Source: Actinomyces provencensis (GTDB lineage: Bacteria; Actinomycetota; Actinomycetes; Actinomycetales; Actinomycetaceae). From it: a DNA stretch of 59,949 bases. The stretch spans positions 3,195,628 to 3,255,576 of the forward strand of contig NZ_LT700212.1 in the NCBI RefSeq assembly GCF_900155435.1, in the 5' to 3' direction. The translations under genes were made by a program, and so were the position numbers. The notes below the pieces were generated by a model that did no database searches, was not told where the DNA came from, and worked only from the letters and a program-made list of their open reading frames with translations. The stretch's first letter is position 1; each line of letters begins with the position of its first letter. This document shows, one piece after another, positions 20,001 to 26,466 of this stretch.

Positions 20001-20267
20001 CGGCGGGATGCGGTAGTTGCCGGCATCGGTGGAGAAGCGCGCCCGCGTGCCGCGCGTCGCGTCGAGCTCCCCGTCGAGCAGGTCCACCAGTTCGTCGAGG
20101 AAGGCGCGGGTGGCCGGGTCGTCGGTGGGATCCGTGGACGAGGGCGGGAGCGCCACCTCAGCCCGCGTGCGGTGGGCGGTGGCGGTGGACCCCACGGACG
20201 TGGCCCGCCCTGCGGGTGGGCCGGACCGTGGGGAAGGGGTGGATCCATCCGGGTCGGAGGCGCTCAT
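17067..20267 (-). CDS. FAD- and Fe-S-containing oxidoreductase (D-lactate dehydrogenase-type fusion)
   Basis: A 1066-residue fusion. The N-terminal half is an FAD_binding_4 plus FAD-oxidase C domain (RIPPLAVVFPAHTEDVLATLELC, GGGTSCAGNAIGPG, GGMVGNNACGPHA, and C-terminal GHFGDGCVHVRLDLP...GEHGDGRSR). A ferredoxin-like part follows with CTGVGKC...CP and CLACKACSSDCP. The C-terminus carries two CCG-type half-domains (CCGLTW, CCGLAGNFG) as in GlpC/LldE-like subunits. Similar fusions oxidise D-lactate or related 2-hydroxyacids and pass electrons to the quinone pool. A Pro/Ala/Thr-rich linker of about 45 residues separates the ferredoxin and CCG parts. The minus-strand CAGAAT lies 6 nt before the ATG, suggesting a leaderless mRNA. 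Substrate is inferred, not proven. Confidence 0.88.
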   Translation of the reverse strand: MSASDPDGSTPSPRSGPPAGRATSVGSTATAHRTRAEVALPPSSTDPTDDPATRAFLDELVDLLDGELDATRGTRARFSTDAGNYRIPPLAVVFPAHTEDVLATLELCRDHRVPVTNRGGGTSCAGNAIGPGVVLDFSRHMDRVLSLDPQARTAVVEPGCIQATLQRAAAPHGLRFGPDPSSQNRATIGGMVGNNACGPHATAWGRTADNIVSLDCVDGTGRRFTATTATDLSEVPGLAELVKANLALVRTELGTFGRQVSGYSLEHLTPEGHGNLAAMLVGTEGTLVTVLQATVRLVELPTAPVLVALGYTDMVAAADDVPTVLEHHPLAVEGMDSRLVDVVRHHAGPGSVPPLPEGNGWLMCEVGGASPEDSLARAQALADSAHTSAAAVYPPGSEASALWRIRADGAGLGGRTPIDTVEGTGNEQAWPGFEDAAVPPARLGAYLRDFTALMDEFGVDGLLYGHFGDGCVHVRLDLPLHTDEGVAHSRRFLERAAQVCASHGGSVSGEHGDGRSRTELLRYMYSPELLALFSHVKHLFDPQNLLNPGVLTSPVPPDVATSPADGVQPGIDLLDQYLRRPAARPLPAAGGFAFREDHGDFTTAVHRCTGVGKCRADIAGTFMCPSWKATRDEKDVTRGRARTLQDAANGELIASVTSPEVLEALDLCLACKACSSDCPAGVDMAKYRSETYFRRYRGHLRPLTHYTLGRLPMWTRLTARVPGLAAVANAVMSLGPLRRAAFSVIGLDPRRPMPALQSGTFQRWASRRGLGAGVEPTPTPVGRPGPAPAAAPPAGTDVPAPGPTPSTAGTPRTTGSSPAPGPRYAVVWADSFSQTLDDSGARALVDVLEANGFQVLLPPDACCGLTWITTGQLDGAKRRLEDLLGKLAPYAVNGIPIVGVEPSCTAVLRDDLLDLLPDDPRSHAVSGAVRTLAELLATVPPEEQVLPDLTGVEVVAQPHCHHHSVMGWSTDRALLDRLGATVTQLDGCCGLAGNFGMERGHYDVSVAVAEDSLLPALAEHPDALYLADGFSCRTQAEQLAGRGGVHLATLLRQGAGGDPGSSGAGA

Positions 20268-20273
20268 GGGACG

Positions 20274-20279
20274 ATTCTG
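20274..20279 (-). promoter_or_regulatory. -10 element of a leaderless promoter
   Basis: CAGAAT on the minus strand ends 6 nt before the ATG at 20267 of the FAD/Fe-S oxidoreductase. Confidence 0.4.
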
Positions 20280-20453
20280 GCACCTGGGTGCGTCTTCCGG
20301 CTGGGTCGTCCGGGCCACCACCGCCCGGGCGTGGGCTCCCGTGGCGTACCCGGGGGCACGCCGATGAGCCGCGGGGACCGCGCGCCGGGCCCTCCGCTGG
20401 TGCGTGATGTGGGAGAATGGGTCCAGATCCGGGTGTACCAGTGGGGGTGGCGA

Positions 20454-21914
20454 ATGGCCCTGTTCGAGTTCGAGGACGGGCACCTGGTGCCTGCCCAGTT
20501 CGGTCGTGCCGTCGCCAACGGACTCTCCCCCGACGTCCTGGACACGGTCCGCGCACAGGTCCTCGAGATCGTCTCCCGTCCCCTCTTCCCCATCACGTGG
20601 CGGGACATGTCCCGCGTCTCCGACCCCAGCAACGAGCAACCACGACTCACCGCGCTGGACGCCAGCGGACAGGTGGTCTCGGTGGAGGTGCTCGACCACC
20701 TCGACTCCGACACCCTCATCGCCTCACTCTCCCGCCTGGCCGACACGGCTTCGCTGTCGTGGAGCGACCTGGCGCGTGAGTACCCCGGTGACATCGAGGG
20801 TTTCAAGGCCGGATGGGTCCACTTCCGGGACTCGATGCCGCCCTCGCCCGCTCCGGGACCACGCCTGGTGATGGTGGTCGGCTCCATCGACGCCCAGGTC
20901 CGGCCCGCACTGGACGTCCTGGCCAGCTCCGGTGTCGAGGTCCACGAGATGTCCCTGCGCCAGATGTCCAACGGTCGGGCGTTCCTGGAGGTCCACGCGG
21001 TGGGACCACGTCTCTACGGGCACAGCCCGCAGGTGCTCCTGGGCCGCACGGGAGCCATCCCCGAGCTGGACGGGACAGGCACGACGACGGGACAGCTGCC
21101 GGCCGCCCGCGCCTCCGTGGGCGAGGACGAGGGGACCGCGCAGGGGGACGGGGACCAAGGGCACCCCACGGCACCGGTTGGGGAAGGCGACGGTGTCGCA
21201 CCGTCCGACCTCCCGGCTCCCGGACCGGCCGATGTGGTCCCGGACTCCGGGTCCACGGCGATCCCCGTCCCGGGACGACACGCGGGCACCCCTGCGGACG
21301 AGGGTGCGGAGACCTCCGAACCCCCACGTGCGACCACGATCCCCCACGTCCCGGAGCACGGACAGGAGTGGGGAGCGGCAGCGGAGGCCTGGGAGCAGTC
21401 CGCCGCCGCGACCGCGGGTGGGCCCGCTGCGGCGCACGCCGGGTCACCGGAGGCACGACACGGCGACCACGCCGAGGAGGTCCCCCCGGAGCAGACCGGT
21501 GCACCGGACCTGGCCGCCGATGCCACGGACGCCGCCTCGTGGTCCTCCACCGACCACCGCAGTAGGGGGACAGAGGACGTCCCGGCCGGGGTGCCCGTCC
21601 TGTTGCGGGACGCGCAGGCGGTCGAGGCCCTCGGGCGCATCGTGGGGGAGGAGGCACCCCTGGCGCTGCGTCCCTCCCTGGAGCCCCCGGTCGAGGGCGT
21701 GCTCACCCCCGACGGGCGTGTCCGTGTCCCGTCGGGGGACTTCACCGACCCGACCGAGGCCCTCTCCGCCAGTGGTCACCCCGGCCTGGACGGGTGGGAG
21801 GAGTGGCACCTCGGTGACCACCTCGGTCCCACGCTGGCCGAGTCCCTGGACGAGGTCAATGCGGAGATCATCCGCGAGTACGAGCGCGCGGCGGAGAGGC
21901 CCCGCCACAGCTGA
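20454..21914 (+). CDS. Unrecognised actinobacterial protein, structured N-terminus and long disordered middle
   Basis: A 486-residue protein; ATG 20454 follows GGGGGTGG at good spacing. Residues 1-185 are well ordered by composition (MALFEFEDGHLVPAQFG..., RPLFPITWRDMS, PRLTALDASGQVVSVEVLDHLDSDTLIASLSRL, GPRLVMVVGSIDAQVRPALDVL, RAFLEVHAVG). The pattern acidic-x(n)-VSVEV followed by a helix recalls PD-(D/E)xK nuclease-like folds, but this is a weak inference. Residues about 210-400 are Gly/Pro/Ala/Asp/Glu-rich and probably disordered. The C-terminal 90 residues are acidic and conserved-looking (LLRDAQAVEALGRIVGEEAPLALRP... ESLDEVNAEIIREYERA). No neighbour clarifies the role. It converges with the downstream hydrolase gene. 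Confidence 0.65.
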   Translation: MALFEFEDGHLVPAQFGRAVANGLSPDVLDTVRAQVLEIVSRPLFPITWRDMSRVSDPSNEQPRLTALDASGQVVSVEVLDHLDSDTLIASLSRLADTASLSWSDLAREYPGDIEGFKAGWVHFRDSMPPSPAPGPRLVMVVGSIDAQVRPALDVLASSGVEVHEMSLRQMSNGRAFLEVHAVGPRLYGHSPQVLLGRTGAIPELDGTGTTTGQLPAARASVGEDEGTAQGDGDQGHPTAPVGEGDGVAPSDLPAPGPADVVPDSGSTAIPVPGRHAGTPADEGAETSEPPRATTIPHVPEHGQEWGAAAEAWEQSAAATAGGPAAAHAGSPEARHGDHAEEVPPEQTGAPDLAADATDAASWSSTDHRSRGTEDVPAGVPVLLRDAQAVEALGRIVGEEAPLALRPSLEPPVEGVLTPDGRVRVPSGDFTDPTEALSASGHPGLDGWEEWHLGDHLGPTLAESLDEVNAEIIREYERAAERPRHS

Positions 21915-21926
21915 GGCGCTGGGACC

Positions 21927-23300
21927 TCACACGAAGGCCGAGAACCAGTGCCCCATCACCGACCAGATGTCGGCGCGGACATCAGGGTCGGAGAGGAACA
22001 GGTCGTGGCGTCCCGGGAAACGGGCGATGGTCACCAGGGGCCCCAGGGTGGCCGAGCGTTCCACGATCACGTCGACGTCCAGGACGACGTCGGAGTCGAA
22101 GACCTCCGGTGACCACGTGTCCCCGGTGAAGCTCGAGGTCGAGCACATCGAGAGGACGGGGCAGTCCAGGTGCACGTGCTTCTCGACCTGCTCCTGGGCC
22201 AGGAGGATCGCCTCCAGCCACTGCGCGTAGGCGGGGTAGGAGTCGGGACGCTTCCACTGGGTGGCATAGGTCCACCCCGCGACCGCGGGGTCGCCCTCGT
22301 ACCCGAGGAGCCGCCGGGGGAGGCCGAAGCCGGAGCCGGCCCACCCCTCCAGGAGGGAGCGGGAGTAGAAGTCCTTCCCGCCCCCGGTGGGGACTGCCCA
22401 CAGGGGGTTGCGTGCCGCGATCCGCCCCAGCACGGGTTGCACAGTGGAGCGCACGGAGGCGAGAGTCTGCATCTCCAACCAGGCGGAGTTGAGGACCACG
22501 GCGGCGACCGCGCCGGGATGGCGGTACGCCCACAGTGTCACGGTGAGGCCCCCGGTGGAGTGGCCCATGAGCACCAGGGGGAGTCGTCCCACGTCCTCGC
22601 GGATGAGGTCGAGGGCCTCCCCGATGTCCTCGTCGTAGACCGAGAGGTCGCTCGCGAAGCCGATGGTCTGGCCGGGTCGCAGCGAACGCCCGTACTTGCG
22701 CAGGTCCAGGGCGTGGAAGGCACCCCCGGCGGCGGAGACGACCCGTGCCAGTTCGACCTGGAAGAAGTAGTCGTTGCGCCCGTGGATGTAGAGGGCGACG
22801 AAGCGCGGGATGGTGGGGGTGCCCGGGAGTGCGCCGGGATCCCGCTCGGGGAGGTGGCGGACCAGGGTGGCGACGGCCTCGCCCTGGTCGTCGGGGAGGA
22901 GGGGGATCGTGCGCGACTCGAAGCCGGGACCGAGGATGTCCTCACGCCACGCGTCCGAGGGTGGCGGCCCCTGGGGGCCCCAGGGGGCGAGGACGTCGAG
23001 CGGGGCGGGCGGGAGGTCCGGGTGCGGGGAGAGGTCGAGTGCGGGCGGGAGGTCGGGGCGGGCAGGGGCAGTGCCCGCGCCGGGAGTCTGTGCGGCAGGT
23101 CCGGTGTCCCCCACTGCCGGTTCGGCCCCGTCGGTGTGCGTCCCGGGTCCGGTGTCGCTGCCCGAGGTGCTGACGTCGGCGGGGGTGGTCTCCTCCGGAG
23201 TGTGTCCGTCCTGCGGGCGCCTGCGCTCCGGGGGGCCGCCGGCACCGTGGAGGGAGGCCCACCACCCGGTGGGTCGCTCCTGGTCATCCGTCCCGTTCAC
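21927..23300 (-). CDS. Alpha/beta hydrolase (S33/monoglyceride lipase-like)
   Basis: A 457-residue protein starting at GTG (complement of 23298-23300), with a TAGTCT -10 element 6 nt upstream. Residues 1-100 are a Pro/Gly/Thr-rich, probably disordered extension. The hydrolase core begins near residue 110 and shows a strand before HGRNDYF, the nucleophile elbow GHSTGG, Asp in VVLDVDVIV and His in FPGRHDLFLS, completing the likely Ser-Asp-His triad. The fold resembles serine aminopeptidase S33/lysophospholipase-type hydrolases; the substrate is unknown. No signal peptide is visible. It lies directly downstream of the met genes on the same strand but has its own promoter. Confidence 0.8.
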   Translation of the reverse strand: MNGTDDQERPTGWWASLHGAGGPPERRRPQDGHTPEETTPADVSTSGSDTGPGTHTDGAEPAVGDTGPAAQTPGAGTAPARPDLPPALDLSPHPDLPPAPLDVLAPWGPQGPPPSDAWREDILGPGFESRTIPLLPDDQGEAVATLVRHLPERDPGALPGTPTIPRFVALYIHGRNDYFFQVELARVVSAAGGAFHALDLRKYGRSLRPGQTIGFASDLSVYDEDIGEALDLIREDVGRLPLVLMGHSTGGLTVTLWAYRHPGAVAAVVLNSAWLEMQTLASVRSTVQPVLGRIAARNPLWAVPTGGGKDFYSRSLLEGWAGSGFGLPRRLLGYEGDPAVAGWTYATQWKRPDSYPAYAQWLEAILLAQEQVEKHVHLDCPVLSMCSTSSFTGDTWSPEVFDSDVVLDVDVIVERSATLGPLVTIARFPGRHDLFLSDPDVRADIWSVMGHWFSAFV

Positions 23301-23306
23301 GGATCC

Positions 23307-23312
23307 AGACTA
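23307..23312 (-). promoter_or_regulatory. -10 element of a leaderless promoter
   Basis: TAGTCT on the minus strand ends 6 nt before GTG 23300. It supports a GTG start for the hydrolase without a ribosome-binding site. Confidence 0.5.
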
Positions 23313-23364
23313 CGGCCACCACCACCGAGGTCGCTGGGCGTCCGTGGGTGCCCGGGGGCTGTGG

Positions 23365-24546
23365 TCAGTCCGCGAAGACGGAGGAGCGCGCAGGGATGCG
23401 GTGGTTGAGGAACTCGTCGAGGATCGCCGACATCCGTTCGGCCTCGATGAGAAAGCCGTCGTGGCCGTGGTCGGAGTGGATCTCGCGGTAGTAGGCGCCC
23501 TGGACCCCTTCGGCGACCTGCCACACGTCGGAGGGGAAGAAGAGCCGGTCGGAGTCGACCGCGACCACCAGCGTACGGGCGGTCACGCGCTTCAGTGCCT
23601 CGCGCACGCCCCCCCGGTCGCGCCCGACGTCGTGGGTGAGCATGGCGTGGCACAGGGTCCAGTAGGAACCCGCGTCGAAGCGTCGCACGAGTTTGTCGCC
23701 GTGGTGGTCGAGGTAGGACTCCACCGCCAGTCGACCCCCGCGCAGGACGTCCTCCTCGTGCTGGGGCAGACGCCCGAAGCGGGTGTCCAGCTCCAGGGGG
23801 GAGCGGTAGGTGGCGTGGGCGATCTGCCGGGCCAGCGCGAGTCCGCCGGACGGCCCCTCGGGCCCGTCGTGGTAGTCCCCGCCCCGCCAGTTCGGGTCCA
23901 GCTCGATGGCGCGGACCTGGGTGTGGGCCCAGGCCGCCTGGTCGGCCGTGGTCTGCGCCCCCGAGGCGACGACGGCCACGCGGTCGACCCGCCCGGGGTG
24001 GCCCACTGCCCACTCCAGGGCCCGGTGACCGCCCATCGACGCGCCGATGACCAGTGAGAACCGGTTGATGCCGAGGTAGTCGGCCAGGCGGACCTCGGCC
24101 GCGACCTGGTCCCGGGTGGAGACGATGGGGAAGCGCGACCCCCAGGGGTGTCCGTCGGGGGCCGACGAGGACGGACCCGTGGAACCCGAGCATCCTCCCA
24201 GGACGTTCGCGGCCACCACGAAGTGGGTCCCGGTGTCGATGATGCGGCCCGGCCCCACGATCTCGTCCCACCACCCGGGGGTGGGCTGACCCGGCACGTC
24301 CGGGCCGCCCCCACCGGTGACGTGGGCGTCACCGGTGAGGGCGTGCAGCACGAGGACCGCGTTGGTCCCCCCCTCGTCCAGGGTTCCCCAGGTCTCGTAG
24401 GCGAGCCGCACCGCGGGGAGGGTCTCCCCGTTCTCCAGGCGCAGGGGCCCGAGGTCGGCGAAGCGTCGGAAGGCCACGGGGTCGCCCTCGTGCCATCCCC
24501 CCGAGACGGGGGGGAGGGTGGGGCGGACGGGAGGGTGCTGGGACAT
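23365..24546 (-). CDS. metX: Homoserine O-acetyltransferase
   Basis: A 393-residue alpha/beta-hydrolase-fold acyltransferase that acetylates L-homoserine with acetyl-CoA, the activation step of methionine synthesis. Signatures are LAYETWGTL, the oxyanion region HALTGDAHV, the nucleophile elbow GASMGG (Ser170), and the C-terminal SDHGHDGFLIE with the catalytic His. Length is normal. It begins 3 nt after the metY stop codon on the same strand, so the two genes form an operon that converts homoserine to homocysteine by direct sulfhydrylation. MetX here is the acetyl type by overall resemblance; some family members use succinyl-CoA, which sequence reading alone cannot fully exclude. Confidence 0.93.
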   Translation of the reverse strand: MSQHPPVRPTLPPVSGGWHEGDPVAFRRFADLGPLRLENGETLPAVRLAYETWGTLDEGGTNAVLVLHALTGDAHVTGGGGPDVPGQPTPGWWDEIVGPGRIIDTGTHFVVAANVLGGCSGSTGPSSSAPDGHPWGSRFPIVSTRDQVAAEVRLADYLGINRFSLVIGASMGGHRALEWAVGHPGRVDRVAVVASGAQTTADQAAWAHTQVRAIELDPNWRGGDYHDGPEGPSGGLALARQIAHATYRSPLELDTRFGRLPQHEEDVLRGGRLAVESYLDHHGDKLVRRFDAGSYWTLCHAMLTHDVGRDRGGVREALKRVTARTLVVAVDSDRLFFPSDVWQVAEGVQGAYYREIHSDHGHDGFLIEAERMSAILDEFLNHRIPARSSVFAD

Positions 24547-24549
24547 GGT

Positions 24550-25902
24550 TCAGGCGGCCTCGGTGCCCGCGACCACGGCGGCTGCGGCGGCGAAGCCGAG
24601 TTCGAGGTCGGCGATGATGTCGTCGATGTACTCGATGCCGATGGACAGGCGCACGGTGCCCGGCTCGATGCCTGCCTTGAGCAGCTCCTCCTCCGTCAGC
24701 TGGGAGTGGGTCGTGGAGGCGGGGTGGATCACCAGGGACTTCGCGTCGCCGATGTTGGCCACGGTGGGCAGCAGCTCCAGTGCGTCGGCGAAGGCCTTGC
24801 CCGCCTCGGCTCCGCCCTCGATGACGAAGGAGAGGAGGCCTCCGGGGCCGCGCGGCGTGTACTTCTGCGCCAGCTCGTGGTAGGGGGAGGACTCCAGACC
24901 TGCGTAGGCGACGGACTCGACCTGGGCGTGCCCCTCGAGGTAGTGGGCGACCTTCAGGGCGTTGTCGACGTGGCGCTCGACGCGCAGGGAGAGGGTCTGG
25001 ATGCCCTGCTCGATGAGGAACGCGTTGAAGGGGGAGGAGGCGAAGCCGAGGTCACGCTCGCCCAGGGTCCGCGCCCGCAGGATGTAGGAGAGGTTGACGC
25101 CGAAGGCACCGTCCTTGCCGAGGTCGCGGGCGTAGACGAGGCCGTGGTAGGACTCGTCCGGCGTCGTGAAGTAGGGGAAGCGGTCGGGGTCCGCCCCGTA
25201 GTCGAAGTTGCCGGAGTCCACGATCACCCCGGAGATCGAGGTGCCGTGCCCACCCAGGTACTTCGTGGCGGAGTGCACGACCACGTCCGCGCCCCACTCG
25301 ATGGGACGCAGCAGGTACGGGGTGGCCACCGTGTTGTCGACGATCAGGGGGACGCCGACCTCGTGCGCGGCCGCAGCGATCGGCTCGATGTCGAGGATGT
25401 CGCCCTTGGGGTTGGGGATCGTCTCCCCGTAGAAGGCGACCGTCTTCTCGTCGGACAGGGCCTTCCACGCCTCCGGGTCACGGGGGTCCTCGACGAAGCG
25501 GGCCTCGATGCCGAGGCGACCCAGGGTGTTCTTCAGGAGGGTGACGGTGCCGCCGTAGAGGGAGGGGGAGGCCACCACATTGTTCCCGGCGACGGCGATG
25601 TTGAGGATCGCCAGGGCCTCGGCGGCCTGCCCGGAGGAGACGAGCAGCGCGCCGACACCACCCTCGAGTGCCGCGATGCGGTTCTCGACGGCTTCATTGG
25701 TCGGGTTGGTCAGGCGGGAGTAGATGGGGCCGAGTTCGCGCAGACCGAAGCGGGCGGCCGCCTGGTCGGCGTCCGCGAAGGCGTAGGAGGAGGTCTGGAA
25801 GATGGGGAGGCTCGTGGCGCCCGTCTCGGGGTCGCGGTCCCAACCGGCGTGGATCTGCTTGGTCTCGAAAGCCCAGTTCTGGGCGTTGGTCTGGTCGGAC
25901 AT
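24550..25902 (-). CDS. metY: O-acetylhomoserine aminocarboxypropyltransferase (sulfhydrylase)
   Basis: A 450-residue PLP enzyme of the Cys/Met metabolism family. MetY makes homocysteine from O-acetylhomoserine and sulfide. Motifs are FETKQIHAG at the N-terminus, the substrate/PLP segment IYSRLTNPTNEAVE, VDNTVATPYLLRP, and the PLP-lysine segment VHSATKYLGGHG. ATG (complement of 25900-25902) follows AGGAG with 6-nt spacing. The same frame remains open upstream and contains a Cys-rich stretch, which could be a leader peptide or, less likely, an N-terminal extension; homologs begin at the MSDQT-type start. It is first gene of the metYX operon with a long leader. Confidence 0.94.
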   Translation of the reverse strand: MSDQTNAQNWAFETKQIHAGWDRDPETGATSLPIFQTSSYAFADADQAAARFGLRELGPIYSRLTNPTNEAVENRIAALEGGVGALLVSSGQAAEALAILNIAVAGNNVVASPSLYGGTVTLLKNTLGRLGIEARFVEDPRDPEAWKALSDEKTVAFYGETIPNPKGDILDIEPIAAAAHEVGVPLIVDNTVATPYLLRPIEWGADVVVHSATKYLGGHGTSISGVIVDSGNFDYGADPDRFPYFTTPDESYHGLVYARDLGKDGAFGVNLSYILRARTLGERDLGFASSPFNAFLIEQGIQTLSLRVERHVDNALKVAHYLEGHAQVESVAYAGLESSPYHELAQKYTPRGPGGLLSFVIEGGAEAGKAFADALELLPTVANIGDAKSLVIHPASTTHSQLTEEELLKAGIEPGTVRLSIGIEYIDDIIADLELGFAAAAAVVAGTEAA

Positions 25903-26280
25903 GTCGTGCTCCTGTGGGTGTGTGGTCTGGTGGAGCGGGAGTCGTGCACCGGTGCGACGTGGTGGTCCGAGGGTCGGTTGCCGCCATCCGGGGCCTCCCG
26001 TGTCAGGGGGGTACTGGCTGCACGACAGTTCCGCACACGCGTCACGCCCGACCCCTGGGAGGACAGCGGTCCTCGACCATCGGCAGTCGGCGCAGCTGGA
26101 GGCTGACGTGCAGTCAGCTCGGCATTCGACGGAACATGGGGTGAACATACGGGCCCGGAGGGCGTGGGGGAGGGCTTGTCCCATGATCTGGGACGGTGTG
26201 ACGGCCCCGGCCGGGCGCGCGGCCCGGGGGAGGGGGCGCCAGCGCCGGAACCGGTGGCGGTGTGCGTTCCCTGTTGCTGA
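25903..26280 (-). promoter_or_regulatory. metY 5' leader, possible regulatory RNA or Cys-rich leader peptide
   Basis: About 380 nt upstream of metY hold no other gene. Reading toward metY, ATG at 26148 opens a frame in register with metY that has Cys at codons 5, 9, 13, 19, 22, 38 and 43. Nearer metY, GGCGGCAACC (complement of 25976-25985) resembles the GGCAACC segment of SAM-binding riboswitches, but I could not build the rest of a SAM-I or SAM-IV core. Long leaders with sulfur-responsive control are common for actinobacterial methionine/cysteine genes, so regulation here is likely but its mechanism is unproven. Confidence 0.3.
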
Positions 26281-26340
26281 AGTGACGATTGGGTGTTGTG
26301 TTGTAGATGTGACCAAAAATCATTATTGGGAAACCTGTTG
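26281..26340. promoter_or_regulatory. AT-rich promoter island upstream of NlpC/P60 gene
   Basis: This 60-bp stretch is strikingly AT-rich compared with its surroundings. On the plus strand TTGTGT (26296-26301) or TTGTAG (26301-26306) and CATTAT (26321-26326) could form a promoter, with spacings of 19 or 14 bp. On the minus strand it may also hold the metY promoter. Confidence 0.45.
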
Positions 26341-26354
26341 CACATGGTCATGGA

Positions 26355-26455
26355 GGTGAAGTACGTTCGGGGAGGAACGAACCAACGTCTGGGGTCGACC
26401 CGAGTGCTTGGCGGGCACCGGGTGCGCACCTGTGACGGACCGTCGAGCGGACAAC
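26355..26455 (+). promoter_or_regulatory. Structured 5' leader, candidate ydaO-type (c-di-AMP) riboswitch
   Basis: The leader is packed with short inverted repeats: GTTCG/CGAAC around GGGAGGAA, the palindrome GGGTCGACCC (26392-26401), GCACC/GGTGC, and GACGG/CCGTC. The order CGGGGAGGAACGAACC then TGGGGTCGACCC resembles the first half of actinobacterial ydaO riboswitches (GGGGGAxCC... GGGGTGAATCC), which commonly precede NlpC/P60 and Rpf genes. The second half of the consensus is not convincing. Confidence is therefore low. Confidence 0.3.
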
Positions 26456-26466
26456 AGGTGGATCAC

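Noticed and set aside
25976-25985. SAM riboswitch in front of metY
   Set aside because: Only a GGCAACC-like word was found; the conserved P1-P3 core and pseudoknot segments could not be placed. Kept only as a low-confidence note in the leader entry.
26114-26429. Extension of the NlpC/P60 protein or an upstream small gene in the AT-rich region
   Set aside because: In-frame ATGs upstream of 26467 would bury the signal peptide; the region instead shows promoter-like and structured-leader features.
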